A stretch of DNA of 64,000 nucleotides, from the NCBI RefSeq assembly GCF_001984035.1, contig NZ_CP019449.1:3224001-3288000 (forward strand), read 5' to 3'. The notes beneath the pieces were generated by a model. The model was not told the DNA's origin, searched no databases, and saw nothing but the letters and a program-made list of their open reading frames with translations. Made by a program: the position numbers and the translations under genes. How positions within the stretch are numbered: the stretch's first letter is position 1; the number at the start of each line of letters is the position of its first letter. This document shows positions 31,671 through 41,382 of this stretch, piece by piece. This DNA comes from Sphingopyxis sp. QXT-31. GTDB lineage: Bacteria; Pseudomonadota; Alphaproteobacteria; Sphingomonadales; Sphingomonadaceae.

Positions 31671-32263
31671 GCCCCGCGCATGTCGTCGAGCCGACCTATG
31701 AGGCCATCAAGCGCCGGTTGATGGCGGGCGGCTGGGCGCCCGGCAGCCGACTGGAGTCGGCGAAGATCGCCGATCAACTCGGGGTCAGCGTGACACCGGT
31801 GCGCGACTGCCTCTACCGTCTGGCGGGCGAGCGCATGGTCGATTTCACCCATGGAGACGGATTTCACGCGCACCGCCTGTCCGAGACCGAATATCGCGAC
31901 ATGCTCGAACTCCACCTCATTCTGCTGCTCGCGGCGCTTGCGACGACCCCGCGCGGGCGCGCGGCGCCAGATCCGCAGGATGGCGACTATCCCGACCGAA
32001 CCGCCGGGCTGTTCATCGAAATGGCCGCGCGGTCGGGCAATGGCGAACTGGTCGCGAGTATCACTGCGCTCGGCGACCGCCTCCATCTGGCGCGGCACCT
32101 CGACGAACAGCTTGTCGGCGAAACAGCCGCGGAACTCGATGCGCTCGCGGCCGCGCTGACAAGCGGCACGCCGCACGGGACGCGCAACCTTCTGCTGCGC
32201 TATCACGAACGCCGCGCCGGCGAAGCGGCCAGCTACGCCCGGCTACTCGGAGGCGCGTCATAG
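31667..32263 (+). CDS. GntR-family transcriptional regulator
   Basis: 198 residues. The winged helix-turn-helix is complete: TYEAIKRRLMAGGWAPGSRLESAKIADQLGVSVTPVRDCLYRLAGERMVDF. The C-terminal part is helical and FadR-like in layout (FCD type) but poor in the His/Asp metal ligands. It overlaps phyH by 4 bp, forming a luxI-phyH-gntR unit. Its position immediately before the lasso peptide locus makes it a candidate regulator there, but no operator was found. Confidence 0.82.
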   Translation: MSPAHVVEPTYEAIKRRLMAGGWAPGSRLESAKIADQLGVSVTPVRDCLYRLAGERMVDFTHGDGFHAHRLSETEYRDMLELHLILLLAALATTPRGRAAPDPQDGDYPDRTAGLFIEMAARSGNGELVASITALGDRLHLARHLDEQLVGETAAELDALAAALTSGTPHGTRNLLLRYHERRAGEAASYARLLGGAS

Positions 32264-32616
32264 AGCCGGACCCGGCGCTCAGCGCCTGATTCCACCCATA
32301 ATCCTTGTCTTTGCGCGGCCATGCTGACATGATTCGGGGTGCGGGATCGATCTGGCAACGCCCGTGCGATAATATCGCCAGCCATTATGAACGCCCGTCC
32401 TTGCCGGACAGGCGGCCGATCCGGACCAGGTCGCCCTCGCGCGGCCCAACGGCGGCACAGCGTTGGGAGATCGATAGCCCGGCAAGCGCCGGACTGCTGT
32501 CTCGTGCCGGTCGGCTGTGTCCCTTGTCTTCCTTTTCCTCCAAGAAATTGTCACAGCAGCGCCACCCCTTTTCGGTGTCGTCGGCCTGTCACGCGCATCC
32601 CGACGACCGGCCAGTC
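32264..32616. other. 353-bp gap before the lasso peptide sigma factor
   Basis: No gene with family-like sequence. In-frame extensions of the sigma factor into this stretch lack sigma-type sequence. A GATAAT element near 32378 could be a -10, but there is no convincing -35. The stretch lies between the quorum-sensing operon and the lasso regulatory operon. Confidence 0.4.
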
Positions 32617-33123
32617 ATGGCACCGGCGGAGGCTTGCGACCTCGATGACGCTTTTCGGGCGCATGGTCCTTGGCTCTTTCATTTTCTTCGCCGAAAGGCG
32701 GGGCCTGAAGAAGCGCCGGATCTCGTGCAGGAAGTTTTCGCGCGCGCGGCGGGCAGCGATCATCGCCACAGCCTCGCCAATCCCGGCGGCTTCCTTCGCC
32801 GCATAGCGCAGAATCTGCTGATCGACCGTGCCCGGAGACAACGGCGCAACCCCGCGCTTTTCTTTTCCTTTCAGGAGGAAAGCGACGCCGCCAGCCCGCC
32901 GCAGCAGGAATGGAATATGGAAGCCGACGACCTTCTCCGGCTCTATGAAGAGGCGGTCGACGCCATGCCGCCAAAGACACGCCGGGTGTTTCTGATGCAC
33001 CGGGTCGACGAACTCAGCTATCGTGAGATACATGAATGCCTCGGCATCAGCATCGCGACGGTGGAATATCATATGATGAGGGCGCTCGGCTTTATCGCGA
33101 AGGTGGTGGACGGCGGCCAATGA
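32617..33123 (+). CDS. ECF sigma factor (FecI type)
   Basis: 168 residues from ATG 32617. Region 2 is RAHGPWLFHFLRRKAGPEEAPDLVQEVFARA, with LVQEVF as the core-binding helix, followed by NPGGFLRRIAQNLLIDRARRQ. Region 4 is YEEAVDAMPPKTRRVFLMHRVDELSYREIHECLGISIATVEYHMMRAL. It overlaps fecR by 4 bp. Together with the FecR protein and the TonB receptor with a signalling domain it forms a cell-surface signalling cascade, a common companion of proteobacterial lasso peptide loci with isopeptidases. Confidence 0.9.
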   Translation: MAPAEACDLDDAFRAHGPWLFHFLRRKAGPEEAPDLVQEVFARAAGSDHRHSLANPGGFLRRIAQNLLIDRARRQRRNPALFFSFQEESDAASPPQQEWNMEADDLLRLYEEAVDAMPPKTRRVFLMHRVDELSYREIHECLGISIATVEYHMMRALGFIAKVVDGGQ

Positions 33124-34133
33124 GTGAGGCGTCTGACGATTATCCGGTCGACACGGTAGCGCACGCCTGGCTCGTGAAGATGCGCGGCGAGAACCCCGAG
33201 GCGCACCGCGGCGAGTTCGACGCCTGGCTTTCGGCCTCGCCAGACCACAAGGCGGCCTATGAACGGATCACGAAGAAGCTCGCCGCCTCGGCGATCCTGA
33301 AATCCTCGCCGCGTCACGGCACTGCGCAAACCGAACAGCGCCGCGGCCGACGCCCGGCCGCGCGACGCTGGCTGTCGGCGGGAGCCGTGATCGCCGCCGC
33401 TGCGGTGGTATTTCTGGCTTTCGGCGCTGGCGGGGCTCCGCTCTCCGGTCCGCTCGGAGACGGTGCGCTCACGGCGCGCGCGGCCGAGCCGCTGGTAACC
33501 CGCCGCGGGGAAATCCGCAGCTTCCGCTTTGCCGATGGTTCAACCGCAGTGCTCGATACCGATAGCCGGCTCGAAGTCTCATTTGCGCAAGCGACGCGCC
33601 ATCTCCGGCTTGCCAAAGGGCGCGTCCGGCTTTCGGTGACCAACAATGAACAGCCACTGCGCGTCGAGGCGGGCGGCGGCGTGGTCACGGCCGAGGATGC
33701 GGCATTCGATATCGGTTTCGAGGAAAATGGCGCGCTCAGCGTGACGGTGCTGCGCGGCGAAGCCGATATTCGCTTTGGCGGCGCCCCTGAAACCGGCAAC
33801 CGGCGCGCCCAAGTCCTGCCATCGGGACGGTCCGTGACCTACGGTCCCGGCGGCAAGGAGCAGCTACCGGCCGCATCGCCGACACAGCAAGGCAGCCGCG
33901 AATGGCCGTCTGGCTGGGCGGACTATCGCTCGGTCCGGCTCGATCAGCTCATTGCGGAAGCCAACCGCTACGCGGTGAAGCCAATCATTGTCGACGACGC
34001 AAGAACCGCTGGGCTCGAAGCGTCGGGCCGGTTCAGGATCAGCCAGCCCGAGAGAGTGGCCGAGCGGCTCGGCCAATTGTTCGATCTGGAGACCGTCAAG
34101 CGCACCGACGGCATCCACCTTCGCCAACGATAA
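33120..34133 (+). CDS. FecR-type transmembrane anti-sigma factor
   Basis: 337 residues from ATG 33120. A cytoplasmic N-terminal domain (AHAWLVKMRGENPEAHRGEFDAWLSASPDHKAAYERI) is the DUF4880 region that holds the sigma factor. A single membrane helix follows (about 85-105, SAGAVIAAAAVVFLAFGAGG), then the periplasmic FecR domain (FRFADGSTAVLDTDSRLEVSF, LRLAKGRVRLSV) and a C-terminal secretin/STN-like part (LIAEANRYAVKPIIVDD). It should relay ligand binding at the TonB receptor downstream to the ECF sigma factor upstream. Confidence 0.9.
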   Translation: MSEASDDYPVDTVAHAWLVKMRGENPEAHRGEFDAWLSASPDHKAAYERITKKLAASAILKSSPRHGTAQTEQRRGRRPAARRWLSAGAVIAAAAVVFLAFGAGGAPLSGPLGDGALTARAAEPLVTRRGEIRSFRFADGSTAVLDTDSRLEVSFAQATRHLRLAKGRVRLSVTNNEQPLRVEAGGGVVTAEDAAFDIGFEENGALSVTVLRGEADIRFGGAPETGNRRAQVLPSGRSVTYGPGGKEQLPAASPTQQGSREWPSGWADYRSVRLDQLIAEANRYAVKPIIVDDARTAGLEASGRFRISQPERVAERLGQLFDLETVKRTDGIHLRQR

Positions 34134-34231
34134 TTATTTCATCATTCCCCTAAGGCGGTCGCCGACCCGGCGTCATCGCTCCCCCAATGGCCGTGTGCCC
34201 AAGCATCCGGTCACAACCCAGGGGGAGTATA

Positions 34232-36760
34232 ATGATGTCCGGAAAATCTCGTTTTTGCCTGTCGCTGATGGTGGGTGTAGCCTGTCTGCATCCCGTTGCC
34301 GCGGCGGCTCAGCTGCAGGATCGCCAGAGCTTCGATCTGCCAGCGCAGGATCTCGGCGATGCGTTGCGAAAAGTGGCCGAGCAAGCTGGGATCGAACTTT
34401 ACGCATCAAGTGCCGATCTCGCGGGCCGGACGACCCGACCGCTCAAGGGCGACATCACCCCGCGCGAAGCAATCGAGACCCTGCTGCGCGGAACTGGGCT
34501 GACCCCGCGCTTCGAGCGTGGTTCGGTCATCATTTTGGGGCGAGCGCAGTCCGAGAGCAGTCCGGCGCAAGAAGACATCGTCGTGACCGGCAGCCGGATC
34601 TCCGGCGCCCCGTCCGCAGCCCCGGTGATCCGCGTCACGAGCGAAGATATCCGCAATGGCGGTCAAGCCGATCTCGGCGAGGTTGCGCGCAGCCTGCCGC
34701 AGAATTTCGGCGGCGGCCAGAACCCCGGTATCGGTTCGGGGCAAGGCACACAGAACCAGAACGTCAACGTCAACGGGGCATCGACCTTCAACCTGAGGGG
34801 CATCGGGCCCAGCGCCACATTGACGCTGCTCAATGGCAACCGGTTTGCTTACAGCGGTACGCAAAGCGTGATCGATATCAGCGCGATACCTACTGCGGCG
34901 GTCGAGCGGATCGAGATCGTCGCCGACGGTGCTTCGGCAATCTATGGCGCCGACGCCGTCGCGGGAGTCGTCAACATCCTCCTCCGCAAGGACTATGAGG
35001 GCGTCACCACGAGCGCCCGGCTTGGCGGCTCCACCGATGGGGGCAATTTCCAGCAGCAATATAATCTGCTCGGCGGCGCCAAATGGTCGGGCGGCGGATT
35101 CATGGCGACTTACGACTATTTCGACAACAGCGCGATTCTCGCGCGCGACCGCAGCTACACCGCGACCAGCAACCCCGCCTCGACCCTTTATCCCAGTCTG
35201 AAGCGGCACAGCCTGCTATTGAGCGGGCACCAGGAATTGACGCCCAGCCTTCGGCTGAAAGCCGATGTCATCTACAAACGCGGCGACATGCAATCGGTGC
35301 GCGGGCTGCTCGCCGACCGGCCGATTACGACCCGGGGTCTCGTTGTCGACAATGAATTCGAGACATTCGGCGTGGCGCCGACGCTGGAAGCCGAAATCGG
35401 CGGTGCGTGGACTGCTCGGCTCACCGGCTTTTACGGCACCGACAAGACCTATGGCGTCACCCAGAACTTCACCAACGACGTCGAAGCTCGATCGATCCGG
35501 ATCTTCGACAATCGGAGCGTCAGTGTCGAAGCGGGCATCGAGGGTCCGCTGTTCACCCTTCCCGGGGGTGACGTGAGGCTCGCGGCAGGCGGCGGCTGGC
35601 GAAGCAACCGCATCGTGGCACTGGTCGCGGGGCGCAACTTCGCACCAACGCGCGAAAACCGCTTCGCTTACGGCGAACTTTTCGTGCCGCTCGCCGGCCC
35701 TGCGCAGGACCTCGCTTTCGCGCATCGCGCGTCGATTACCGCCGCACTCCGCTGGGAGGATTACTCCGACTCGGGCAGCATCGTCACGCCAAAGCTCGGT
35801 TTTGTTTATGCGCCGGCGCCGGAGCTCAGCCTCGGCGTTTCATGGGGGCGCTCCTTCAAGATGCCGACGCTCAATCAGCAATATAGCGGCTATACGCCCG
35901 TGCTGCTGCCAGTGACGGGATATGGCACGCTTTTCCCGCCCGGCTCGACCTGTCTCTATATCGGCGGGCCGAACCCCGACGTCGGCCCCGAGCGCTCGGA
36001 GAATATGACGCTGAGCGCGACCTTCCAGCCTTCGCCGCGGCTGCAGATCGTGACGAGCCTGTTCCGGATCGATTATCGCGACCGTGTCGCCCCGCCCTTC
36101 GGTTCACCGCTGGGGATATTGACCAATCCCCTCTTCACGAGCCTGGTGACCTTCAATCCTTCCGCAGCCCAGCTCGACGCGGCGATCGTCGGTGCATCGG
36201 ACCCGCTCGGGAACGCAACCGGCGGGCCCTATAATCCCGCCAACGTCATCGCGCTCATCGATGGCCGCGACCGCAATATCGCATCGCAACGCTATGAGGG
36301 GGCCGACCTCTCGCTTCGCTACCGCGCGCCTGTGGGCGGCGGGCGGGCGCTGACCGTCACGGTCAATGCGACCTGGCTCGACAGCCGGCAGCAATTGCTG
36401 CCCGGCCTTCCGGTCACCGACCTCGCGGGCACGATCTTCAATTCGCCGCACTTTCGCGCACGCGGAGGCGCGACCTTCGGCGACGAACGCTTCACGATCG
36501 CGTCCTTCGTGAATTTTACCGGCGGGGTAACAGACCGCCGGCGCGCGGTGCCGGCAAAGGTTTCGCCTGTGGCCACCGTCGATCTCGCGGCCCGCATCAA
36601 GATCGGCGACCTCGCCGAGCTATCCGTAAACGCGCTCAATATCTTCAACGCAAAGCCTGACAGGACGGCGGTAGCATCGCCCAGCGACACGCCCTTTGAT
36701 TCCACCAACTATTCGGCGATCGGCCGCTTTTTCGGGCTGACGATCAGCCGTGACTGGTGA
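34232..36760 (+). CDS. TonB-dependent receptor with N-terminal signalling (STN) domain
   Basis: 842 residues from ATG 34232, with GGGGGAG upstream. A signal peptide (residues 1-28, to AAAAQ) precedes an STN domain (FDLPAQDLGDALRKVAEQAGIELYASSADLAGRTTRPLKGDITPREAIETLLRGTGL), then the TonB box region (EDIVVTGSRI), plug (VERIEIVADGASAIYGADAVAGVVNILLRKD) and a 22-strand barrel ending in FFGLTISRDW. The STN domain contacts the FecR protein. In this locus the likely ligand is the lasso peptide itself, imported for cleavage by the isopeptidase encoded 11 bp downstream; that is inference from context. Confidence 0.92.
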   Translation: MMSGKSRFCLSLMVGVACLHPVAAAAQLQDRQSFDLPAQDLGDALRKVAEQAGIELYASSADLAGRTTRPLKGDITPREAIETLLRGTGLTPRFERGSVIILGRAQSESSPAQEDIVVTGSRISGAPSAAPVIRVTSEDIRNGGQADLGEVARSLPQNFGGGQNPGIGSGQGTQNQNVNVNGASTFNLRGIGPSATLTLLNGNRFAYSGTQSVIDISAIPTAAVERIEIVADGASAIYGADAVAGVVNILLRKDYEGVTTSARLGGSTDGGNFQQQYNLLGGAKWSGGGFMATYDYFDNSAILARDRSYTATSNPASTLYPSLKRHSLLLSGHQELTPSLRLKADVIYKRGDMQSVRGLLADRPITTRGLVVDNEFETFGVAPTLEAEIGGAWTARLTGFYGTDKTYGVTQNFTNDVEARSIRIFDNRSVSVEAGIEGPLFTLPGGDVRLAAGGGWRSNRIVALVAGRNFAPTRENRFAYGELFVPLAGPAQDLAFAHRASITAALRWEDYSDSGSIVTPKLGFVYAPAPELSLGVSWGRSFKMPTLNQQYSGYTPVLLPVTGYGTLFPPGSTCLYIGGPNPDVGPERSENMTLSATFQPSPRLQIVTSLFRIDYRDRVAPPFGSPLGILTNPLFTSLVTFNPSAAQLDAAIVGASDPLGNATGGPYNPANVIALIDGRDRNIASQRYEGADLSLRYRAPVGGGRALTVTVNATWLDSRQQLLPGLPVTDLAGTIFNSPHFRARGGATFGDERFTIASFVNFTGGVTDRRRAVPAKVSPVATVDLAARIKIGDLAELSVNALNIFNAKPDRTAVASPSDTPFDSTNYSAIGRFFGLTISRDW

Positions 36761-36770
36761 GGAGGGCGGC

Positions 36771-38957
36771 ATGATGCATGCCTTCAAAACCGGTTTGTCC
36801 GTTGCGGCGACCCTTGCCGCCGCAACGCTCTCCCCTGCTGTAGCGGCAGGGGAGAGCATCGGGCGTCCATGGACACTCGAGGATATTCTCCTAGTTCCGG
36901 AAGTGAACGAGATCGCGCTTTCGCGCGACGGGCGCCTCGCGATTTATGCTGCGGAAATTGCCGATGAGAAGGCTGGACGACCGCAGGCCGTGATCCGGCT
37001 TGTCGATACTGCCGGCGGAGCGCAGCGCGACCTGCGACACGCAAACATCGCGAAATTATTCCAACGCATTCCGGGAACGGACGATTGGAGCGGTCTTCTC
37101 GACATCGGCGAAGGGCTGCAACTGTACCGGATCGATAACGCGGGATCGATCGCACCCCTGATCGTCAATCCGGCGACCGTAGCAGTCGGTCGCGCTGACC
37201 TGTCCCTGCCCGTGGGCGGTGGGACCGTTCCACATCATGTGGGCGTATTGGCCTATGCCTGGTCGCCTGATGGGCAATGGCTCTGGTATTCACTCCTCAA
37301 GGCGAGACCGACATCGCCGCGCGTCCGGTTCGATGAAGAAGTCAGCGCGATGAGCAATCGGCGGCGATCGACGACCGAGGCCGAAGTCGAATTCTATTTG
37401 CGCGGGCCTGACGGGCACAGCATCAAGGTCATGACGCGGCCCTCGAGCGACCGCATGGCAATGTACGCCGGCGCCAATATCCTCTGGCACGGCGACGAGA
37501 TTCAGTTTCGGGTCGAGAAGCCTGGTGGCACCGGCGGGGGCGAATTCGAAGTTCGCGCCTGGGATCGTCAAACCGGAAAGATGCGCATCCTCGCGAACGA
37601 GCAGGATCTCCAAACCCTCTGGCTTCTCAAAGGCCCGCGTGGCGGCGAACTTGCCACATCGGGAAACGGGGACCGGCCCGAATTGATCGAAACGCTCCCC
37701 GGCGGACCACGCCATAGCTACGGCCGAGTTGGCTTCACGATTGGCGACCTTCGGTCAGCGGGCATCAAGGTCAGCCGGGATGGGCGACATGTCGTCCTTG
37801 GGACGCGAAGCTTCGGAAATCCGCGGTACGGCCTTGCTATGCTCGACAAGCACGGTGTTCGGGAGATCGCGGGTCAAGGGAGCCTGACGCGATGTGGGTT
37901 CGACGATGATTTGACTCTGGCGCTTTGCGTCCAGGAAAGCATGACGCGGCCGCCTGCGCTCGTTCGGGTTCATCTCGCCAATGGAAAGATCGCACCCATC
38001 GCAGCGATATCGCCGCGGCACGAGGAGATCGCTCCGCTTTCCGTGCAGCCGCGCACCTGGGTCAACCGGCATGGTTACAAGGCGACAGGCTATGTCATTT
38101 TTCCGCGCGCCTATCGTAAGGGACAAAGCTACCCCGCGATCATCGTGACGCATGGCAGCGACGCCGATGACCGCTTCTTCGACCAAGGAAACCAGTGGAA
38201 TTATCCGGTTCAGCTGTTCGCGGAGCGCGGCTATGTCGTCCTGCTCATCAACGACCCCTGGCCGCAGCAGGCCGATGCGTTGCTGGCGGCCTATAAGGCT
38301 TGGATTCGCGGGAGCGGGCCGCCCGGGCCCGAAACATTGCAGCGCCTCATCTGGATCAACGGCGTTCACAGTTTCGAGGATGCGGTGAACGAGCTTGCCG
38401 CCGCAGGACTTGTCGATCCGAACCGGGTCGGCCTCGCCGGCTACAGCCGCGGATCGCAGGTGGTCAATGTCGCCGTCACCCAGTCGACGATGTTTCGGGC
38501 GGCGTCGAGCGGCGACGGCGGCTTCCTGGAGCCCGCGGGCTACGCATCGTCGGGGGATAGCTATAACCCAGTTTATGGCGGCTCGCCGCTCAGCGACCAT
38601 ATCGTTCAATATCGCCGCTTTGCGCCATCATTGAACGCCGCCAAAGTCTGTACGCCCGTGTTGCAGCAAGTAGCCTCGGCATCCCCGTCGCAGGCCCAAC
38701 TATTCGAAGCGTTGCGCAGCGAGCGTGTGCCGACGCAGCTCAGCTACTATCCCGGATCGAGCTCGGCATCGGATGAAACCCATCTGTTTCATATTCCGTC
38801 GAACCGTCTCCTTGCGATGCGCGAGAATATGGCCTGGTTCGATTATTGGCTGCTTGGCATCCGCGACGGCGACGCTCCCTTCCCGGAGCGGCTGGCGGAA
38901 TGGGACCGAATGGCGAAGGAAGCACCACACACCTGCGGCCCACCGCCTAAATTCTAG
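36771..38957 (+). CDS. Lasso peptide isopeptidase (AtxE-like, prolyl-oligopeptidase fold)
   Basis: 728 residues from ATG 36771, with GGAGG 6 bases upstream. A signal peptide (1-26, ending AVAAG) is followed by a beta-propeller-like region and a C-terminal alpha/beta hydrolase domain. The nucleophile Ser is in LAGYSRGSQ and the probable catalytic His in SASDETHLFH. Enzymes of this type linearise the cognate lasso peptide by cutting the isopeptide bond of its ring. The operon order sigma-FecR-TonB receptor-isopeptidase supports uptake and breakdown of the peptide. It ends 11 bp inside the convergent cyclase gene. Confidence 0.9.
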   Translation: MMHAFKTGLSVAATLAAATLSPAVAAGESIGRPWTLEDILLVPEVNEIALSRDGRLAIYAAEIADEKAGRPQAVIRLVDTAGGAQRDLRHANIAKLFQRIPGTDDWSGLLDIGEGLQLYRIDNAGSIAPLIVNPATVAVGRADLSLPVGGGTVPHHVGVLAYAWSPDGQWLWYSLLKARPTSPRVRFDEEVSAMSNRRRSTTEAEVEFYLRGPDGHSIKVMTRPSSDRMAMYAGANILWHGDEIQFRVEKPGGTGGGEFEVRAWDRQTGKMRILANEQDLQTLWLLKGPRGGELATSGNGDRPELIETLPGGPRHSYGRVGFTIGDLRSAGIKVSRDGRHVVLGTRSFGNPRYGLAMLDKHGVREIAGQGSLTRCGFDDDLTLALCVQESMTRPPALVRVHLANGKIAPIAAISPRHEEIAPLSVQPRTWVNRHGYKATGYVIFPRAYRKGQSYPAIIVTHGSDADDRFFDQGNQWNYPVQLFAERGYVVLLINDPWPQQADALLAAYKAWIRGSGPPGPETLQRLIWINGVHSFEDAVNELAAAGLVDPNRVGLAGYSRGSQVVNVAVTQSTMFRAASSGDGGFLEPAGYASSGDSYNPVYGGSPLSDHIVQYRRFAPSLNAAKVCTPVLQQVASASPSQAQLFEALRSERVPTQLSYYPGSSSASDETHLFHIPSNRLLAMRENMAWFDYWLLGIRDGDAPFPERLAEWDRMAKEAPHTCGPPPKF

Positions 38958-40677
38958 GTGCGCTCCACCAACGCGCCCAGCTCTCGGCGGCGCCGAGCGC
39001 CAGAATATGTTGAATGCGTTCGGTGCCGCGCCAACTGCGGTCCTCGGGTTCGTCGAGCAGCGTCGTATCGACGATGCCGGCGTCTACCAAGAGACCGCCG
39101 CGAAGATGCTCGAGAAGTGCAGCCCGGTTCCGGCGATAAATTGCAAGGTCGAAGCCCCCGGGACCACCCTTGTGGGTCCGCCGCGTTATAATGGCGGGAA
39201 GCCGTCCCTCAAACGCTTTGCGCGCGACCGCTCGGTTGAGACCGCCGGATATCCACATCCAGGTCGGAATGGACAGGCAAAGCTCAACGATCGGCTGCGA
39301 TAGCAGCGGCGCGATATGCGGGGGCGAAACAGCGCGGGGGTAGAGTTCCACGCCTTGCTGCGTGCGCATCAGATAAGCAGCATGAACCGTTTTTCCCGGC
39401 AAGACATCGTCCGGCGCCGCGAGCCAGGGATGTGTGGCCCCGCTTGCCTCGATACGCGCTACGAATTCGGCGCAGAGGCCGGAGGCATTATATTGCACGA
39501 CGTGTCGGCCGCCAGCGCGGCGATACCGGCTCCACGCATGGCGCAGAACGGTCATCTTGTCGGCGCCAGTCAGGACGCAGATATCGCGAAGCGTATCCGA
39601 CAGCGCCAATCTCGGCCCCTCCGCAAGAAACCGATCGAGAAAAGGCACCGCGCTGCGGATACTGCACAGGATGCCGTCGCCCCCATTTCCGGTAAAATAC
39701 GCGTCAATCGAAAGCTCCTTTTGCAGCCGACGATGAATCGCCTCGTTCGTTTGCGCGCCCAGCGGGACGACCGGCCAAGGATGATGCGGGCCGGCGGCGC
39801 GGGTGATATCAATGTCCCCGATCTTCCGCGACGCTTCGCGAAGATCGAGCCCCAATGAGTCAGCGAGCGCGGCGGCGTAGCGACGTTCGTCGCCGTCGAA
39901 ATCAGGTCCGAATAGTGTCAGGCAAGTAAGGCGGTCCGCCCTCGGCGCGGCGGCCGCAGCGACGATCGAGGAGTCGAGGCCACCCGATGCTCCGAGCAGG
40001 ATTGACGAAAAGCAGCTTGCCCAAGTTCCAACGCAGTCCGTTATGGTCTCGCGAAGCCGGACCGCCGCGTCGGCAACCTCCATCTCGAGCGGCGGATCAA
40101 CATGATCCCATGGCGTCCACCAGGGTTCGATCGACACATGGCTCCGATCAATGACGATGCATTCCCCGGCAATGAGTTCGTCGATGCCCCTGAGGCAAGT
40201 TCGTCGCCCCCGCGCATCGCCGCTGGCAATGACGCGTGCGATCTCCTCGAAATCGACCTGACCAGGCGCGGGCGACGCAAGGTCCGCGATGTCACCCGCA
40301 AGAGTGATACGATCCGCCTCGCACAGAAAATAGCAGGGGAGTGCTCCGGACGGATCTCGCAGGATCCTCACAGCGCCCGCCTCATCGATGCGAACCATCA
40401 AATAACCGCCCCAGTAGCCATCAAGCAGTAACCGGGCCTTGTCGGCCGCTAGCCGCTGGCCTTCGCCGGGACTCAGGCTGACAATCCGCCTGCTTGGCGG
40501 GCCTCGCGAAAAAAGATGGCCGATGATGATGGTTTGCGGATCGATCTGGATCATTGGCTCGTCGGACCAAAGGCGGACGCCAGCATATGCAAAGGTTGGA
40601 GGTCGCATCGCGCCGCTTCGAGCGGAAAACTCGCTTCCAACCTGGCGCTCTATTTCAATTTGGAAGCCGCCGGCCAT
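38947..40677 (-). CDS. Lasso cyclase (C protein, asparagine-synthetase-like)
   Basis: 576 residues from ATG 40677, whose A is shared with the TAA of the B gene. The N-terminal amidohydrolase-like half lacks the Cys2 of real asparagine synthetase (it starts MAGGFQI), as expected for lasso cyclases, which adenylate the ring Asp/Glu side chain. The ATP pyrophosphatase half has the P-loop LLGASGGLDSSIVAA and YFTGNGGDGILCS. It closes the macrolactam between Gly1 and an acidic side chain of the core. Upstream in-frame sequence overlaps the B gene and is not part of it. Confidence 0.92.
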   Translation of the reverse strand: MAGGFQIEIERQVGSEFSARSGAMRPPTFAYAGVRLWSDEPMIQIDPQTIIIGHLFSRGPPSRRIVSLSPGEGQRLAADKARLLLDGYWGGYLMVRIDEAGAVRILRDPSGALPCYFLCEADRITLAGDIADLASPAPGQVDFEEIARVIASGDARGRRTCLRGIDELIAGECIVIDRSHVSIEPWWTPWDHVDPPLEMEVADAAVRLRETITDCVGTWASCFSSILLGASGGLDSSIVAAAAAPRADRLTCLTLFGPDFDGDERRYAAALADSLGLDLREASRKIGDIDITRAAGPHHPWPVVPLGAQTNEAIHRRLQKELSIDAYFTGNGGDGILCSIRSAVPFLDRFLAEGPRLALSDTLRDICVLTGADKMTVLRHAWSRYRRAGGRHVVQYNASGLCAEFVARIEASGATHPWLAAPDDVLPGKTVHAAYLMRTQQGVELYPRAVSPPHIAPLLSQPIVELCLSIPTWMWISGGLNRAVARKAFEGRLPAIITRRTHKGGPGGFDLAIYRRNRAALLEHLRGGLLVDAGIVDTTLLDEPEDRSWRGTERIQHILALGAAESWARWWSAPRI

Positions 40678-41318
40678 TAGACGGCGAATATCGGCTGATA
40701 GTGAAGAACGATATCGAGCGGGTCGGTAAGCACTGTTTCGCCAGCCTGCACCCAGCAATGCGCTGCGAACGGCATGGTCACACCAAACACGAGTGAAACC
40801 GCACAGCCGCGCCGCATCAGCATTCGCTTCATGGCGATGCCGCGGGCGAGGCACTGGTCGATTGCCGGTGCGTAGCGGCGAACTCGCAGAAAGGCCGCCG
40901 CGATCTCACCGCAGACCTTATCATCCCTCGAAGAGAGGTTGAATCGTTTGTCGCCAAATGCGCCTACGATGTCCGCAAGGCTGCGGAGCCTCAGATCTCT
41001 GCGGGCCCGCGCCTGTGCCCAGACGCTTGCAACCGCCGTGCCGAGCGGCGCATCGGCGAGCGGTGCGTCGATCAGGCTCGCCGTTACAGTTGCAGGATTG
41101 CAGCCATCTCGCATCGCCCTCCCGGAACCTTCGGCAAGAATATCGCTGGCGAGGAGGTGCTCATGATCGGCTGCGCTCGCCCTTCCCGACACAAAGCGGC
41201 CAAAGCGGTTGGCGGCGACGCCCGAGAGCAGGAAATAGCGATCCGCGGCGAGGTCGAAGAAGACATACTCCGCGTCAAATCGACGATAATGGAGGCCGGA
41301 ACGAAGCGCGAGAGCCAT
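40677..41318 (-). CDS. Lasso peptide B protein (fused B1 recognition element and B2 leader peptidase)
   Basis: 213 residues. Residues about 5-60 (LHYRRFDAEYVFFDLAADRYFLLSGVAANRF) are the RiPP recognition element that binds the leader. The C-terminal half is the transglutaminase-like leader peptidase with a Cys-His-Asp triad: Cys in AIDQCLARGIAMKRMLMRRG, His in FAAHCWVQAG and Asp in VLTDPL. In proteobacterial lasso systems B1 and B2 are usually one protein, as here. It cuts after the leader Arg so the cyclase can act. The gene starts 64 bp after the precursor, beyond a strong hairpin. Confidence 0.9.
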   Translation of the reverse strand: MALALRSGLHYRRFDAEYVFFDLAADRYFLLSGVAANRFGRFVSGRASAADHEHLLASDILAEGSGRAMRDGCNPATVTASLIDAPLADAPLGTAVASVWAQARARRDLRLRSLADIVGAFGDKRFNLSSRDDKVCGEIAAAFLRVRRYAPAIDQCLARGIAMKRMLMRRGCAVSLVFGVTMPFAAHCWVQAGETVLTDPLDIVLHYQPIFAV

Positions 41319-41348
41319 TTGAACTGCCAGATCGATAGACGCGCATAC

Positions 41349-41374
41349 GGCGTGCCGCCTGGAAGCGGCACGCC
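41349..41374 (-). terminator. Strong hairpin between lasso precursor and B genes
   Basis: GGCGTGCCGC (41349-41358) and GCGGCACGCC (41365-41374) form a perfect 10-bp GC-rich stem with a 6-base loop, starting 9 bp after the precursor stop. No U-run follows. It likely stabilises or partly terminates the precursor transcript so that more precursor than enzyme is made, as seen in other RiPP loci. Confidence 0.65.
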
Positions 41375-41382
41375 GCTTGCTG

